Below, one piece after another: positions 7,056 through 12,640 of a stretch of DNA of 16,569 nt. Below the pieces are notes generated by a model, which made no database searches, was not told the DNA's origin, and saw only the letters and a list, made by a program, of their open reading frames with translations. Location: positions 1 to 16,569 of the forward strand of contig CAVAPB010000028.1 of NCBI GenBank assembly GCA_963590415.1. Direction: 5' to 3'. Source of the DNA: Fimenecus sp963590415 (GTDB lineage: Bacteria; Bacillota; Clostridia; Oscillospirales; Acutalibacteraceae). The stretch's first letter is position 1, and each line of letters starts with the position of its first letter. Position numbers and translations under genes: made by a program.

Positions 7056-7090
7056 CAAAGCACCCGAAAAAACGGGTGCTTTGTTCTTTT
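7056..7090 (+). terminator. Rho-independent terminator of the aro operon
   Basis: The perfect 11-bp stem CAAAGCACCCG (7056-7066)/CGGGTGCTTTG (7073-7083) with an A6 loop is followed by TTCTTTTT. It closes the aro operon and separates it from birA. Confidence 0.93.
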
Positions 7091-7095
7091 TATAC

Positions 7096-7129
7096 TTGAC
7101 CTCGGGGCGAAACTGTGTAAAAATATATT
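7096..7129 (+). promoter_or_regulatory. Candidate promoter for birA
   Basis: A -35-like TTGACC (7096-7101) lies directly after the operon terminator. The -10 is ambiguous: TAAAAA (7118-7123, spacer 16) or TATATT (7124-7129, spacer 22). A promoter is expected here because the terminator isolates birA, but the exact -10 is uncertain. Confidence 0.45.
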
Positions 7130-7155
7130 TATAAAACATTAAAAAGAGGAACTAT

Positions 7156-7959
7156 ATGAAAAATCTTGATTTGAACGAAAAGAGCCTTGTTTATCATCTG
7201 AAACAGTACAAGGCGAAAAAACTTCTTAAATATTATCCCGAGACCACCTCGACAAACGACATCGCAAAGCAGATGTGTCACGAGGGAAAAAACAAGGAGC
7301 TTTTGGTTGTTGCAAATTATCAGACGGCAGGCAAGGGCAGAACGGGAAGAAGCTTTTATTCCCCCAAGGGCTCGGGAATTTATTTTTCTGTTGTTCACGA
7401 AATTGCGGGCAACGAAAAGAATTTCGACCTCATTTCCTCCATTGCTGGTCTTGCCGTAAGGGATACGCTTTACAATATGTTTAATATCGAAGCGAAAATA
7501 AAATGGCCGAACGATATTCTTGTAAACGATAAAAAAATCTGCGGTATTCTCTGTGAGATAATCAACGAAAACGGCAGACCGAGATATGTTGTTATCGGAA
7601 TAGGCGTAAATGTTGAAAAGATTGACTTCCCCGATGAGCTCGAATACACCGCGACCTCGATAGGTAATGAATATACCGGCACGGAGGAGCTTGACCACAA
7701 CGAAATTCTTGTCGACATTGTCAATAATATTGACAGATATGTTATCAGGAACAATGCGCTGAATTCATACGATAATACGGATGTAATAAACAGGCTCAAG
7801 GCTCATTCGGCAACGGTCGGACAGCTTGTGCATGTTATAAAGCCCGACCGTGAATTTGACGCAAGAGCTGTTGACATTGATGTGAACGGCGGACTTGTAA
7901 TAAGCAACGCAGAGGGAACATCAACGCTCACTTCGGGCGAGGTCATACATATAAGATAG
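7156..7959 (+). CDS. birA: Biotin--[acetyl-CoA carboxylase] ligase, class I (no DNA-binding domain)
   Basis: It activates biotin with ATP to biotinyl-AMP and transfers it to the acceptor Lys of biotin carboxyl carrier proteins. The 267-residue protein shows TSTN (31-34), the biotin/AMP loop GKGRTGR (59-65), KWPND (116-120), KKICGILCE with the expected active-site Lys near 127, and GIGVNV (148-153). A small SH3-like C-terminal domain follows from about 220. There are only about 20 residues before the catalytic core, so the winged-helix repressor domain of bifunctional BirA is absent and it should not repress biotin genes. AGAGGA precedes the ATG. There is no convincing terminator before tspO, 47 bases on. 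Confidence 0.95.
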   Translation: MKNLDLNEKSLVYHLKQYKAKKLLKYYPETTSTNDIAKQMCHEGKNKELLVVANYQTAGKGRTGRSFYSPKGSGIYFSVVHEIAGNEKNFDLISSIAGLAVRDTLYNMFNIEAKIKWPNDILVNDKKICGILCEIINENGRPRYVVIGIGVNVEKIDFPDELEYTATSIGNEYTGTEELDHNEILVDIVNNIDRYVIRNNALNSYDNTDVINRLKAHSATVGQLVHVIKPDREFDARAVDIDVNGGLVISNAEGTSTLTSGEVIHIR

Positions 7960-8006
7960 TATAATTTTTTCACTTTTTCATATATTACATATGAAAGGGT
8001 GAGAGT

Positions 8007-8474
8007 ATGACAGTAAAAATCAAGTGGAAGCCGCTTTTGTTTTGGACGCTCGGCACATTGGCGGTCGGGGCGTTGAGCTCTGTTGCGGGCGGTGCGATGA
8101 AAGGCTTCAAGGGAATAAACACGCCGCCGATTACGCCTGCGCCTGCGGTGTTTTCGGTGGCTTGGACAATTCTTTACCTGCTTATGGGCATTTCCGCATA
8201 TCTTGTTTATGAGTCAAATGGCGGTATGACGAAAAGGTCGCTTGCGCTTTATGCTTTCCAGCTTTCTGTAAATTTTTTGTGGCCGGTGTTCTTTTTCAGG
8301 CTGCACGCATTCACATTTTCATTTATATGGCTTTTGCTTTTGTTGGTGCTTGTCATAATGATGACGGTAAATTTCAAGAGCATAAGACCTGCGGCGGGAT
8401 ATTTGCAAATGCCGTACATCCTGTGGCTTGTTTTCGCAGGCGTGCTCAACTGTATGGTTATTACGCTGAACTGA
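8007..8474 (+). CDS. tspO: TspO/MBR family membrane protein
   Basis: The 155-residue protein is very hydrophobic, with five predicted transmembrane helices at about 10-30, 47-68, 78-98, 101-122 and 131-153, matching the TspO/peripheral benzodiazepine receptor fold. Family residues include the Pro-rich TPPITPAPAVFSVAW stretch (39-53), LYLLMGISAYLVY, NFLWPVFFF and the C-terminal ILWLVFAGVLN. Members bind porphyrins, and some act in tetrapyrrole handling or stress signalling; the substrate here is unknown. AAAGGG precedes the ATG. It probably shares a transcript with birA. A repeat A hairpin 26 bases after the stop could end the transcript. Confidence 0.93.
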   Translation: MTVKIKWKPLLFWTLGTLAVGALSSVAGGAMKGFKGINTPPITPAPAVFSVAWTILYLLMGISAYLVYESNGGMTKRSLALYAFQLSVNFLWPVFFFRLHAFTFSFIWLLLLLVLVIMMTVNFKSIRPAAGYLQMPYILWLVFAGVLNCMVITLN

Positions 8475-8496
8475 AAAATGTTATACACTTGCAAAT

Positions 8497-8567
8497 TACG
8501 GGGCGAACTGTGTTCGCCCGTTTTTATTTGTTCTGAATTTGACGGGCGACCGCAGGTCGCCCCTACG
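8497..8567. repeat. Hairpin repeat family A, copy 2
   Basis: Same two-hairpin element as at 1-73, but the left terminus is altered (TACGGGGCG). The first hairpin, GGGCGAAC (8501-8508)/GTTCGCCC (8512-8519), is followed by GTTTTTATTTG, so it resembles a Rho-independent terminator for tspO. After the right terminus, homology with copy 3 continues for about 25 bases (GGGTTGTGCGTTGCCTTATC and the following GGGTAGGG). Confidence 0.88.
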
Positions 8568-8642
8568 GGTTGTGCGTTGCCTTATCGGGTAGGGCGGGGG
8601 CTTGCGGGCGAAGTAAGAGTGAATAGTGAAGAGTGAAAAGGT

Positions 8643-8686
8643 GTGGGTGCTTCGCAAGTCGTCGTTTGCTCCGTATCGTTCGCAAC
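8643..8686. repeat. Composite repeat F, uninterrupted copy
   Basis: GTGGGTGCTTCGCA (8643-8656), one A, then GTCGTCGTTTGCTCCGTATC running to 8686. The same two parts occur at 9081-9094 and 9170-9197, separated there by 75 bases that contain the large palindrome. Confidence 0.8.
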
Positions 8687-8777
8687 AGCCTTTGGCTGTC
8701 TCTCACTCGCTACGCAACTCCTCCTTTTCCGCAAAAATCACGCTCGGCTCGCCTGCTCGGTTGTAAACGCCCTCCCG

Positions 8778-8811
8778 ACGGCTCGCTGCCGCTACCGACT
8801 TTTGCGGATTT
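8778..8811. repeat. Dispersed repeat C, copy 2
   Basis: It matches 160-193 in 33 of 34 positions. As in copy 1 it is next to a CCCTCCC/GCTCCCGCC-type GC-rich stretch, which suggests the two copies are parts of a larger decayed composite. Confidence 0.8.
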
Positions 8812-8860
8812 GCTCCCGCCAAAAAAGACTTATAACAAACTGTAAATTGCGAACAAATAC

Positions 8861-8920
8861 AGGCTCCCTTGTAAAGGGAGCTGTCATTTTTTGAAAAACA
8901 AAAAATGACTGAGGGATTTT
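8861..8920. repeat. Double-hairpin repeat D
   Basis: Two perfect hairpins lie in tandem: GCTCCCTT (8863-8870)/AAGGGAGC (8874-8881) with loop GTA, then GTCATTTTTTG (8883-8893)/CAAAAAATGAC (8899-8909) with an A5 loop, ending with TGAGGGATTTT. From memory, similar units are widespread in Clostridia genomes; no protein is encoded. Confidence 0.8.
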
Positions 8921-8937
8921 ACAAAATCATATCACAT

Positions 8938-9010
8938 CGTAGGGGCGAACTGTGTTCGCCCGCTTTTAATTCCTGCTGAAATTGACGGGCGACCGCAGGT
9001 CGCCCCTACG
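8938..9010. repeat. Hairpin repeat family A, copy 3
   Basis: The copy is complete, with both perfect termini CGTAGGGGCG (8938-8947) and CGCCCCTACG (9001-9010) and both internal hairpins. It has the same 73-base length as copy 1. The sequence after it matches that after copy 2, so these two copies share extended homology. Confidence 0.9.
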
Positions 9011-9080
9011 GGTTGTGCGTTGCCTTATCGGGTAGGGGCAGCGCCATTACTGGCGAATGAAAAATGAAGAATGAAGAATT

Positions 9081-9197
9081 GTGGGTGCTTCGCACGGATT
9101 AGAAATTATAACGAACAGTGTAGGGCGGGGGTGATTCCCCTGACAGGGGAATCACCCCCGCCCTACACTGTCGTCGTTTGCTCCGTATTGTTCGCAA
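9081..9197. repeat. Composite repeat F, copy interrupted by a palindrome
   Basis: The left part GTGGGTGCTTCGCA (9081-9094) and the right part beginning GTCGTCGTTTGCTCCGTAT (9170-9197) match 8643-8656 and 8658-8686. Between them lie 75 bases (9095-9169) absent from the other copy. Confidence 0.78.
9115..9171. repeat. Perfect 27-bp-arm palindrome
   Basis: The arms 9115-9141 and 9145-9171 are exact reverse complements around a 3-base GAC loop. The outer part GTGTAGGGCGGGGG matches the start of family B. It would extrude as a very stable hairpin in RNA or single-stranded DNA. No T-run follows, so it is not a normal terminator. Confidence 0.93.
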
Positions 9198-9231
9198 CTC
9201 CTCATTGTTCATCTGTTCCTGCAAAAAGTCC

Positions 9232-9260
9232 TTGACTTATGTTGCTCTTGCTGATATAAT
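9232..9260 (+). promoter_or_regulatory. Promoter of rpsF-ssb-rpsR
   Basis: TTGACT (9232-9237), a 17-base spacer and a perfect TATAAT (9255-9260), with a TGn extension at 9252-9254. It is the strongest-looking promoter in the window, as expected for a ribosomal protein operon. The start point would be near 9267. Confidence 0.88.
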
Positions 9261-9292
9261 AATAACTCGCTGAAAATGTTTTTTATGTTTTC

Positions 9293-9341
9293 GGCTCCTT
9301 CCCTCAAAATACAAAATGTGAGGGCAGAGTCCATAAGGAGG
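9293..9341 (+). promoter_or_regulatory. Structured rpsF leader, possible autoregulatory site
   Basis: A hairpin CCCTCA (9301-9306)/TGAGGG (9319-9324) is extended by GGCTC (9293-9297)/GAG-T-CC (9327-9332) with one bulge and a small internal loop. Alternatively CTCCTT (9295-9300) pairs exactly with the ribosome binding site AAGGAG (9335-9340). The two outer pairings exclude each other. In several bacteria the S6:S18 complex is known to bind the rpsF leader. The CCG box I remember for that motif is not evident here, so the identity is uncertain. Confidence 0.4.
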
Positions 9342-9350
9342 TGCAAAAGA

Positions 9351-9632
9351 ATGACAAAGTATGAAGCAATCGTAGTTCTTTCGGTAAACAACAAGACCGA
9401 TGAGGACGTACAGACCCTTGTTGAAAAATTCAAGGCATTGATTGAGAAAAACGGCACTCTTGAAAGCGTTGACGAGTGGGGCAAGAGAAAGCTTGCTTAC
9501 CTTATTAACGACGAGGCTGAAGGCTACTATGTACTCTTCAACATCGAGTGTGAGCCCACTTTCCCGGCTGAGTTCCAGCGTGTTGCAGGAATTACAGACG
9601 GCGTTCTCCGTTCAATCGTAGTAAAGAAATAA
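9351..9632 (+). CDS. rpsF: 30S ribosomal protein S6
   Basis: It is a component of the small-subunit platform and binds 16S rRNA as a heterodimer with S18. I chose ATG 9351 over the in-frame 9276 because AAGGAGG (9335-9341) lies just before it, the resulting protein begins MTKYEAIVVL as S6 proteins do, and 9276 lies only about 10 bases after the expected transcription start. The 93-residue length is normal. The family pattern is clear in the middle (VDEWGKRKLAYLINDEAEGY) and at the end (RVAGITDGVLRSIVVKK). It is the first gene of the conserved rpsF-ssb-rpsR cluster. Confidence 0.97.
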   Translation: MTKYEAIVVLSVNNKTDEDVQTLVEKFKALIEKNGTLESVDEWGKRKLAYLINDEAEGYYVLFNIECEPTFPAEFQRVAGITDGVLRSIVVKK

Positions 9633-9647
9633 TCGGAGGAAAAGGAA

Positions 9648-10121
9648 ATGATTAACTGTGCAGTTATAATGGGTAGGCTTGTAGCAGACCCCGAGTTGCG
9701 TACAACGGCAAACGGCATTTCGGTTACATCTTTTTGCGTCGCTGTTGACAGGAATTATGTCAGACAGGGCGAGGAGAGACAGGCTGATTTCATAAATGTT
9801 GTTGCTTGGCGTCAGACCGCCGATTTCGTAACCCGTTATTTCCACAAAGGCTCAATGATAGCCGTACAAGGCTCAATCCAGACCCGTACTTATGAGGATA
9901 AGACGGGCGCTAAGAGAACCGCTGTTGAAATTGTTGCAGACAACGTTTCGTTCTGTGGCTCTAAGTCATCGGACGCAGGTCAGAACCGTTTTGAGGCTCC
10001 GGCTGCAAATGCTCCGTCGTATCAGGCGGGCAACACCGCAAACTTCTCAACTCCCGCAGCTGCGGAGGATGATTTCGGTTTCGGTTCGGCGGCAGACGAT
10101 GATGACGGACTTCCGTTCTGA
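9648..10121 (+). CDS. ssb: Single-stranded DNA-binding protein
   Basis: It coats single-stranded DNA during replication, repair and recombination, acting as a tetramer. The 157-residue protein has an OB fold at about 1-105, starting MINCAVIMGRLVADPELR and containing FINVVAWRQTADFV and GSIQTRTYEDKTG. A flexible Ala/Asn/Ser-rich linker follows, and the acidic tail ends DDDDGLPF, the conserved hook that recruits partner proteins. GGAGG lies 10-14 bases before the ATG, 15 bases after rpsF. Placement between rpsF and rpsR is the standard Firmicutes arrangement. Confidence 0.97.
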   Translation: MINCAVIMGRLVADPELRTTANGISVTSFCVAVDRNYVRQGEERQADFINVVAWRQTADFVTRYFHKGSMIAVQGSIQTRTYEDKTGAKRTAVEIVADNVSFCGSKSSDAGQNRFEAPAANAPSYQAGNTANFSTPAAAEDDFGFGSAADDDDGLPF

Positions 10122-10158
10122 ACATCGGTTTAATTGAATTTTACAGGAGGATATAACA

Positions 10159-10401
10159 ATGGCTGAAAATAAAAATTCTCGTCCCATGAACAGAAAACGC
10201 AAAAAAGTTTGTGCTTTCTGTGTAGAAAAGGTTGATAAGATTGATTACAAAGACGCAGCAAAGCTCCGTCGTTTCACTTCAGAGAGAGCTAAGATTCTCC
10301 CCAGAAGAGTAACAGGCACATGCGCTTATCATCAGAGAGAACTCACAACAGCTATCAAGAGAGCAAGAGCTATCGCTCTTCTTCCCTACACAGCTGACTG
10401 A
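10159..10401 (+). CDS. rpsR: 30S ribosomal protein S18 (zinc-binding form)
   Basis: The 80-residue small-subunit protein pairs with S6. It contains Cys18, Cys21, Cys55 and His58 (CAFC and CAYH), a full set of zinc ligands, so it is the C+ form. The core DAAKLRRFTSERAKILPRR and the ending AIKRARAIALLPY are typical. AGGAGG (10145-10150) precedes the ATG, 37 bases after ssb. A terminator follows directly. Confidence 0.97.
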   Translation: MAENKNSRPMNRKRKKVCAFCVEKVDKIDYKDAAKLRRFTSERAKILPRRVTGTCAYHQRELTTAIKRARAIALLPYTAD

Positions 10402-10420
10402 TTTATTAAATCAAAATTTT

Positions 10421-10451
10421 ACGGCGTTCGGTTTGAACGCCGTATTTTTTT
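10421..10451 (+). terminator. Rho-independent terminator of rpsF-ssb-rpsR
   Basis: The 9-bp stem ACGGCGTTC (10421-10429)/GAACGCCGT (10435-10443) with loop GGTTT is followed by ATTTTTTTG. An A-rich tract on the 5' side could make it partly bidirectional for the convergent minus-strand gene. Confidence 0.92.
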
Positions 10452-10506
10452 GCCCGAAATAAGGCGGCACGCCGTTTCCGACGCACCGCCAAAAGGGAGA
10501 AGATGT

Positions 10507-10854
10507 TTACCTTGTAAATAAAAATTCGTGAGCGGCACAGTCCGTTTTTTCAACGGGGGAGAAGTCGAGCTTTAATTCGTTTCCCGTGCCGTCAATTGTC
10601 AGCCGAGCAGTCTCAAGAAGCGAGTAGCCGATAATTTTTCCGCTTTCCTCCGATTCGTAGATGTATCGCTCGGTGTTATACTCAATAATTGCGGTGTCGG
10701 CGTCGTCTTTAATAACTCTTGTCGCCGTAACACGAATCATCTCGTAGCCGTCCGCAACTGATGACGGAGCAGAGACATAGACCGAAATATCCTTGCCGTT
10801 ATACTGCCTGCCGAAGTGTATTCCCGCAGAAATTACCGCAATCAGTATGAACAC
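10507..10854 (-). CDS. Hypothetical membrane-anchored protein, 5' end probably frameshifted
   Basis: I do not recognise this protein. Read from a GTG it has 115 residues: a hydrophobic N-terminus (FILIAVISAGIHFG), then about 95 polar, beta-rich residues that would lie outside the membrane. No ribosome binding site precedes the GTG. The same frame continues upstream to about 10881 with a good signal-anchor sequence (KRITITVFAVFILIAVISAG), but meets a stop before any ATG. An ATG at 10886-10884 followed by six A would enter this frame if there were seven A. So the intact gene probably spans 10507-10886, with a one-base loss in the A tract or a sequencing error. A minus-strand promoter lies at 10982-11010. 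It is the only minus-strand gene and converges on rpsR. Confidence 0.6.
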   Translation of the reverse strand: MFILIAVISAGIHFGRQYNGKDISVYVSAPSSVADGYEMIRVTATRVIKDDADTAIIEYNTERYIYESEESGKIIGYSLLETARLTIDGTGNELKLDFSPVEKTDCAAHEFLFTR

Positions 10855-10981
10855 CGCAAAAACCGTGATTGTAATTCTTTTTTCATTTCTTTTTTACTTT
10901 AAGCATTTAATATGTTTTTAATAAATTGAACCGCACATCGGACTCACGCTTTCTTTTCAAAATATTTTTATCCTCAACACA

Positions 10982-11010
10982 ACTATAAAGAAAATATTTG
11001 TAAATATCAA
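10982..11010 (-). promoter_or_regulatory. Minus-strand promoter for the hypothetical gene
   Basis: On the minus strand TTGATA (11010-11005), a 17-base spacer and TATAGT (10987-10982) form a good sigma-A match. It points towards the open frame ending at 10507 and leaves an untranslated leader of about 90 bases. The rest of the AT-rich interval 10890-11165 shows no other clear element. Confidence 0.55.
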
Positions 11011-11170
11011 TACAATTTTGAAAAATAGCAAAACTTTGTAGATACTGCACAAATTATATGATTAAAACTTTACCATAATAACGGAGAAAATCACAATATT
11101 TTGTCGAAATAACTAAAGCGGGTTTAATTTTACAGTGAATTTGTTTGAGTCGGTTCGGCAAAGAAAAATA

Positions 11171-11246
11171 TGCATAAAAATACGCAAAATCTGCATATTT
11201 ATTCTATCGATATACACGAATATACATTTTTTATGAATAAAATGCA
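11171..11246 (+). promoter_or_regulatory. Cluster of ArgR (ARG box)-like operators upstream of argG
   Basis: Three sites resemble the Bacillus ARG box CATGAATAAAAATKCAAKT. Site 1 is TGCATAAAAATACGCA (11171-11186), an imperfect palindrome. Site 2 is TAGAATAAATATGCA on the minus strand (11192-11206). Site 3 is TGAATAAAATGCA (11234-11246), which is one base shorter in the middle. Site 3 ends 8 bases before the argG -35 box. Repression of argGH by arginine-bound ArgR is the expected logic, but no argR gene is in the window. Confidence 0.55.
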
Positions 11247-11254
11247 AAAAACAC

Positions 11255-11282
11255 TTGATTTTATGCCGAAACGGTGTATAAT
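11255..11282 (+). promoter_or_regulatory. Promoter of argGH
   Basis: TTGATT (11255-11260), a 16-base spacer and a perfect TATAAT (11277-11282). Transcription would start near 11289, about 35 bases before argG. Confidence 0.8.
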
Positions 11283-11324
11283 CTCTATGTAAAGAAAAGA
11301 AAACTTCATTCGGAGGTAACGAAA

Positions 11325-12557
11325 ATGAACAAGAAGGATATTAAAAAAGTAGTTCTTGCCTATTCGGGCGGACTTGATACATCAATTATTATTCCGTGGC
11401 TCAAGGAAAATTACAATAACTGTGAGGTTATTGCTGTTTCCGGAGATGTAGGTCAGGGAACGGAGCTTGACGGACTTGAGGAAAAGGCTCTTAAAACAGG
11501 CGCTTCAAAGCTCTATGTGCTCGACCTCAAAAAGGACTATGTCGAAAATTACATTTGGCCCTGCCTTAAAGCGGGCGCAGAATATGAGGAATATCTTCTC
11601 GGCACTTCGCACGCTCGTCCCTGCATTGCAAAAGGACTTGCGGAAATCGCCAAGAAAGAGGGTGCTGACGCAATCTGCCACGGCTGCACCGGTAAGGGCA
11701 ACGACCAGGTTCGTTTTGAACTTTCACTGAAAGCTCTTGCTCCCGAAATGGAGATTATCGCTCCCTGGCGTGAGTGGAACATAAAGTCCCGTGACGAGGA
11801 AATCGACTATGCCGAGGCTCACAATATTCCGCTTAAAATCAACCGTGAAACAAACTATTCAAAGGATAAGAATGTATGGCATCTCTCTCATGAGGGACTT
11901 GACCTTGAGGACCCGGCAAACGAGCCGCTTTACAACAAGGACGGCTTCCTTGAACTCGGCGTATCGCCCGAAAAGGCTCCCGATGTTCCCACATATGTTA
12001 CAATTCACTTTGAAAAGGGCGTTCCGACCGCTGTTGACGGCAAGGATATGGACGCACTCGAAATCGTTGAAAAGCTCAATGAAATCGGCGGCGCAAACGG
12101 CGTAGGACTCCTTGATATTGTTGAGAACCGTCTTGTAGGTATGAAGTCGAGGGGCGTATATGAAACTCCCGGCGGAACTATCCTTTACAAGGCTCACGAG
12201 CTCCTTGAAATGATTACTCTTGACCGTGATACCGCTCACTACAAAGCACTTGTTGCCAAGGAATTCGGCGAGCTTGTATATAACGGCAAGTGGTTCACAC
12301 CTTTGCGCGAGGCTCTTTCGGCTTTCGTTGACAAGACGCAGGAAACGGTTACGGGCGATGTTAAGCTCAAGCTCTACAAGGGCAATGTAATCAACGCGGG
12401 CGTCACCTCTCCCTACACCCTTTACGATGAGAATGTCGCTTCGTTCGGCGATGACGGCGGCGCTTACGACCAGAAGGATTCCGCAGGCTTCATCAACCTC
12501 TTCGGTCTCCCGATAAAGGTTAAGGCTTTGCTTGACGCTAAGCGTGACAACAAATAA
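11325..12557 (+). CDS. argG: Argininosuccinate synthase
   Basis: It joins citrulline and aspartate, with ATP cleavage, to argininosuccinate, the penultimate arginine synthesis step. I chose ATG 11325 because GGAGG (11312-11316) precedes it and the in-frame ATG at 11274 lies inside the promoter. The protein has 410 residues, the family length. It opens with the PP-loop AYSGGLDTS (12-20). The HARPCIAKGLAEIA stretch and GCTGKGNDQVRFE are the second family signature, and APWREWN and SYSKD-like substrate loops (NYSKDKNVW) follow. It is followed after 83 bases by argH, so one transcript makes arginine from citrulline. Confidence 0.97.
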   Translation: MNKKDIKKVVLAYSGGLDTSIIIPWLKENYNNCEVIAVSGDVGQGTELDGLEEKALKTGASKLYVLDLKKDYVENYIWPCLKAGAEYEEYLLGTSHARPCIAKGLAEIAKKEGADAICHGCTGKGNDQVRFELSLKALAPEMEIIAPWREWNIKSRDEEIDYAEAHNIPLKINRETNYSKDKNVWHLSHEGLDLEDPANEPLYNKDGFLELGVSPEKAPDVPTYVTIHFEKGVPTAVDGKDMDALEIVEKLNEIGGANGVGLLDIVENRLVGMKSRGVYETPGGTILYKAHELLEMITLDRDTAHYKALVAKEFGELVYNGKWFTPLREALSAFVDKTQETVTGDVKLKLYKGNVINAGVTSPYTLYDENVASFGDDGGAYDQKDSAGFINLFGLPIKVKALLDAKRDNK

Positions 12558-12577
12558 TTAAACAAATTATAATTAGA

Positions 12578-12605
12578 GCGGCAGGGGGCGTAAACCCTCT
12601 GTCGC
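12578..12605 (+). other. Intercistronic hairpin between argG and argH
   Basis: GCGGCAGGGGG (12578-12588) pairs with CCCTCTGTCGC (12595-12605) over 11 bp, including two G-U, with a 6-base loop. No T-run follows, so it is not a Rho-independent terminator. It may stabilise or process the argG mRNA end. Confidence 0.6.
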
Positions 12606-12613
12606 AATATGTA

Positions 12614-12637
12614 TTATAGGAGAAATTATAGGAGAAA
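12614..12637 (+). repeat. Tandem 12-bp duplication of the argH ribosome binding site
   Basis: The unit TTATAGGAGAAA occurs twice in a row (12614-12625 and 12626-12637). Each carries an AGGAG core, but only the second is correctly spaced from the argH ATG at 12641. Confidence 0.85.
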
Positions 12638-12640
12638 AAT

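Larger units (their letters stand above)
8475..9231. repeat. Gene-free mosaic of short hairpin repeats
   Basis: This stretch of about 750 bases between tspO and the rpsF promoter holds no convincing gene. It contains two family A copies, a truncated family B, a family C copy, a family D double hairpin, a large palindrome and two copies of a composite unit (GTGGGTGCTTCGCA plus GTCGTCGTTTGCTCCGTAT). The open frames inside it at 8633-8894 lie across these repeats and lack a ribosome binding site or recognisable protein sequence. Confidence 0.85.

Noticed and set aside
8633..8894. Two overlapping short open frames after tspO
   Set aside because: They lie in dispersed repeats C, D and F, lack ribosome binding sites, and their translations reflect repeat sequence.
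8475..9231. CRISPR array
   Set aside because: The repeats are hairpin elements of several types with irregular spacing and no uniform repeat-spacer pattern, and no cas gene is present.
9276..9350. Upstream in-frame ATG for rpsF
   Set aside because: It lies about 10 bases after the predicted transcription start with no ribosome binding site, and the extension is not S6-like. ATG 9351 follows AAGGAGG.
11274..11324. Upstream in-frame ATG for argG
   Set aside because: It overlaps the -10 box of the argG promoter, so it would not be on the transcript; ATG 11325 has a strong GGAGG.
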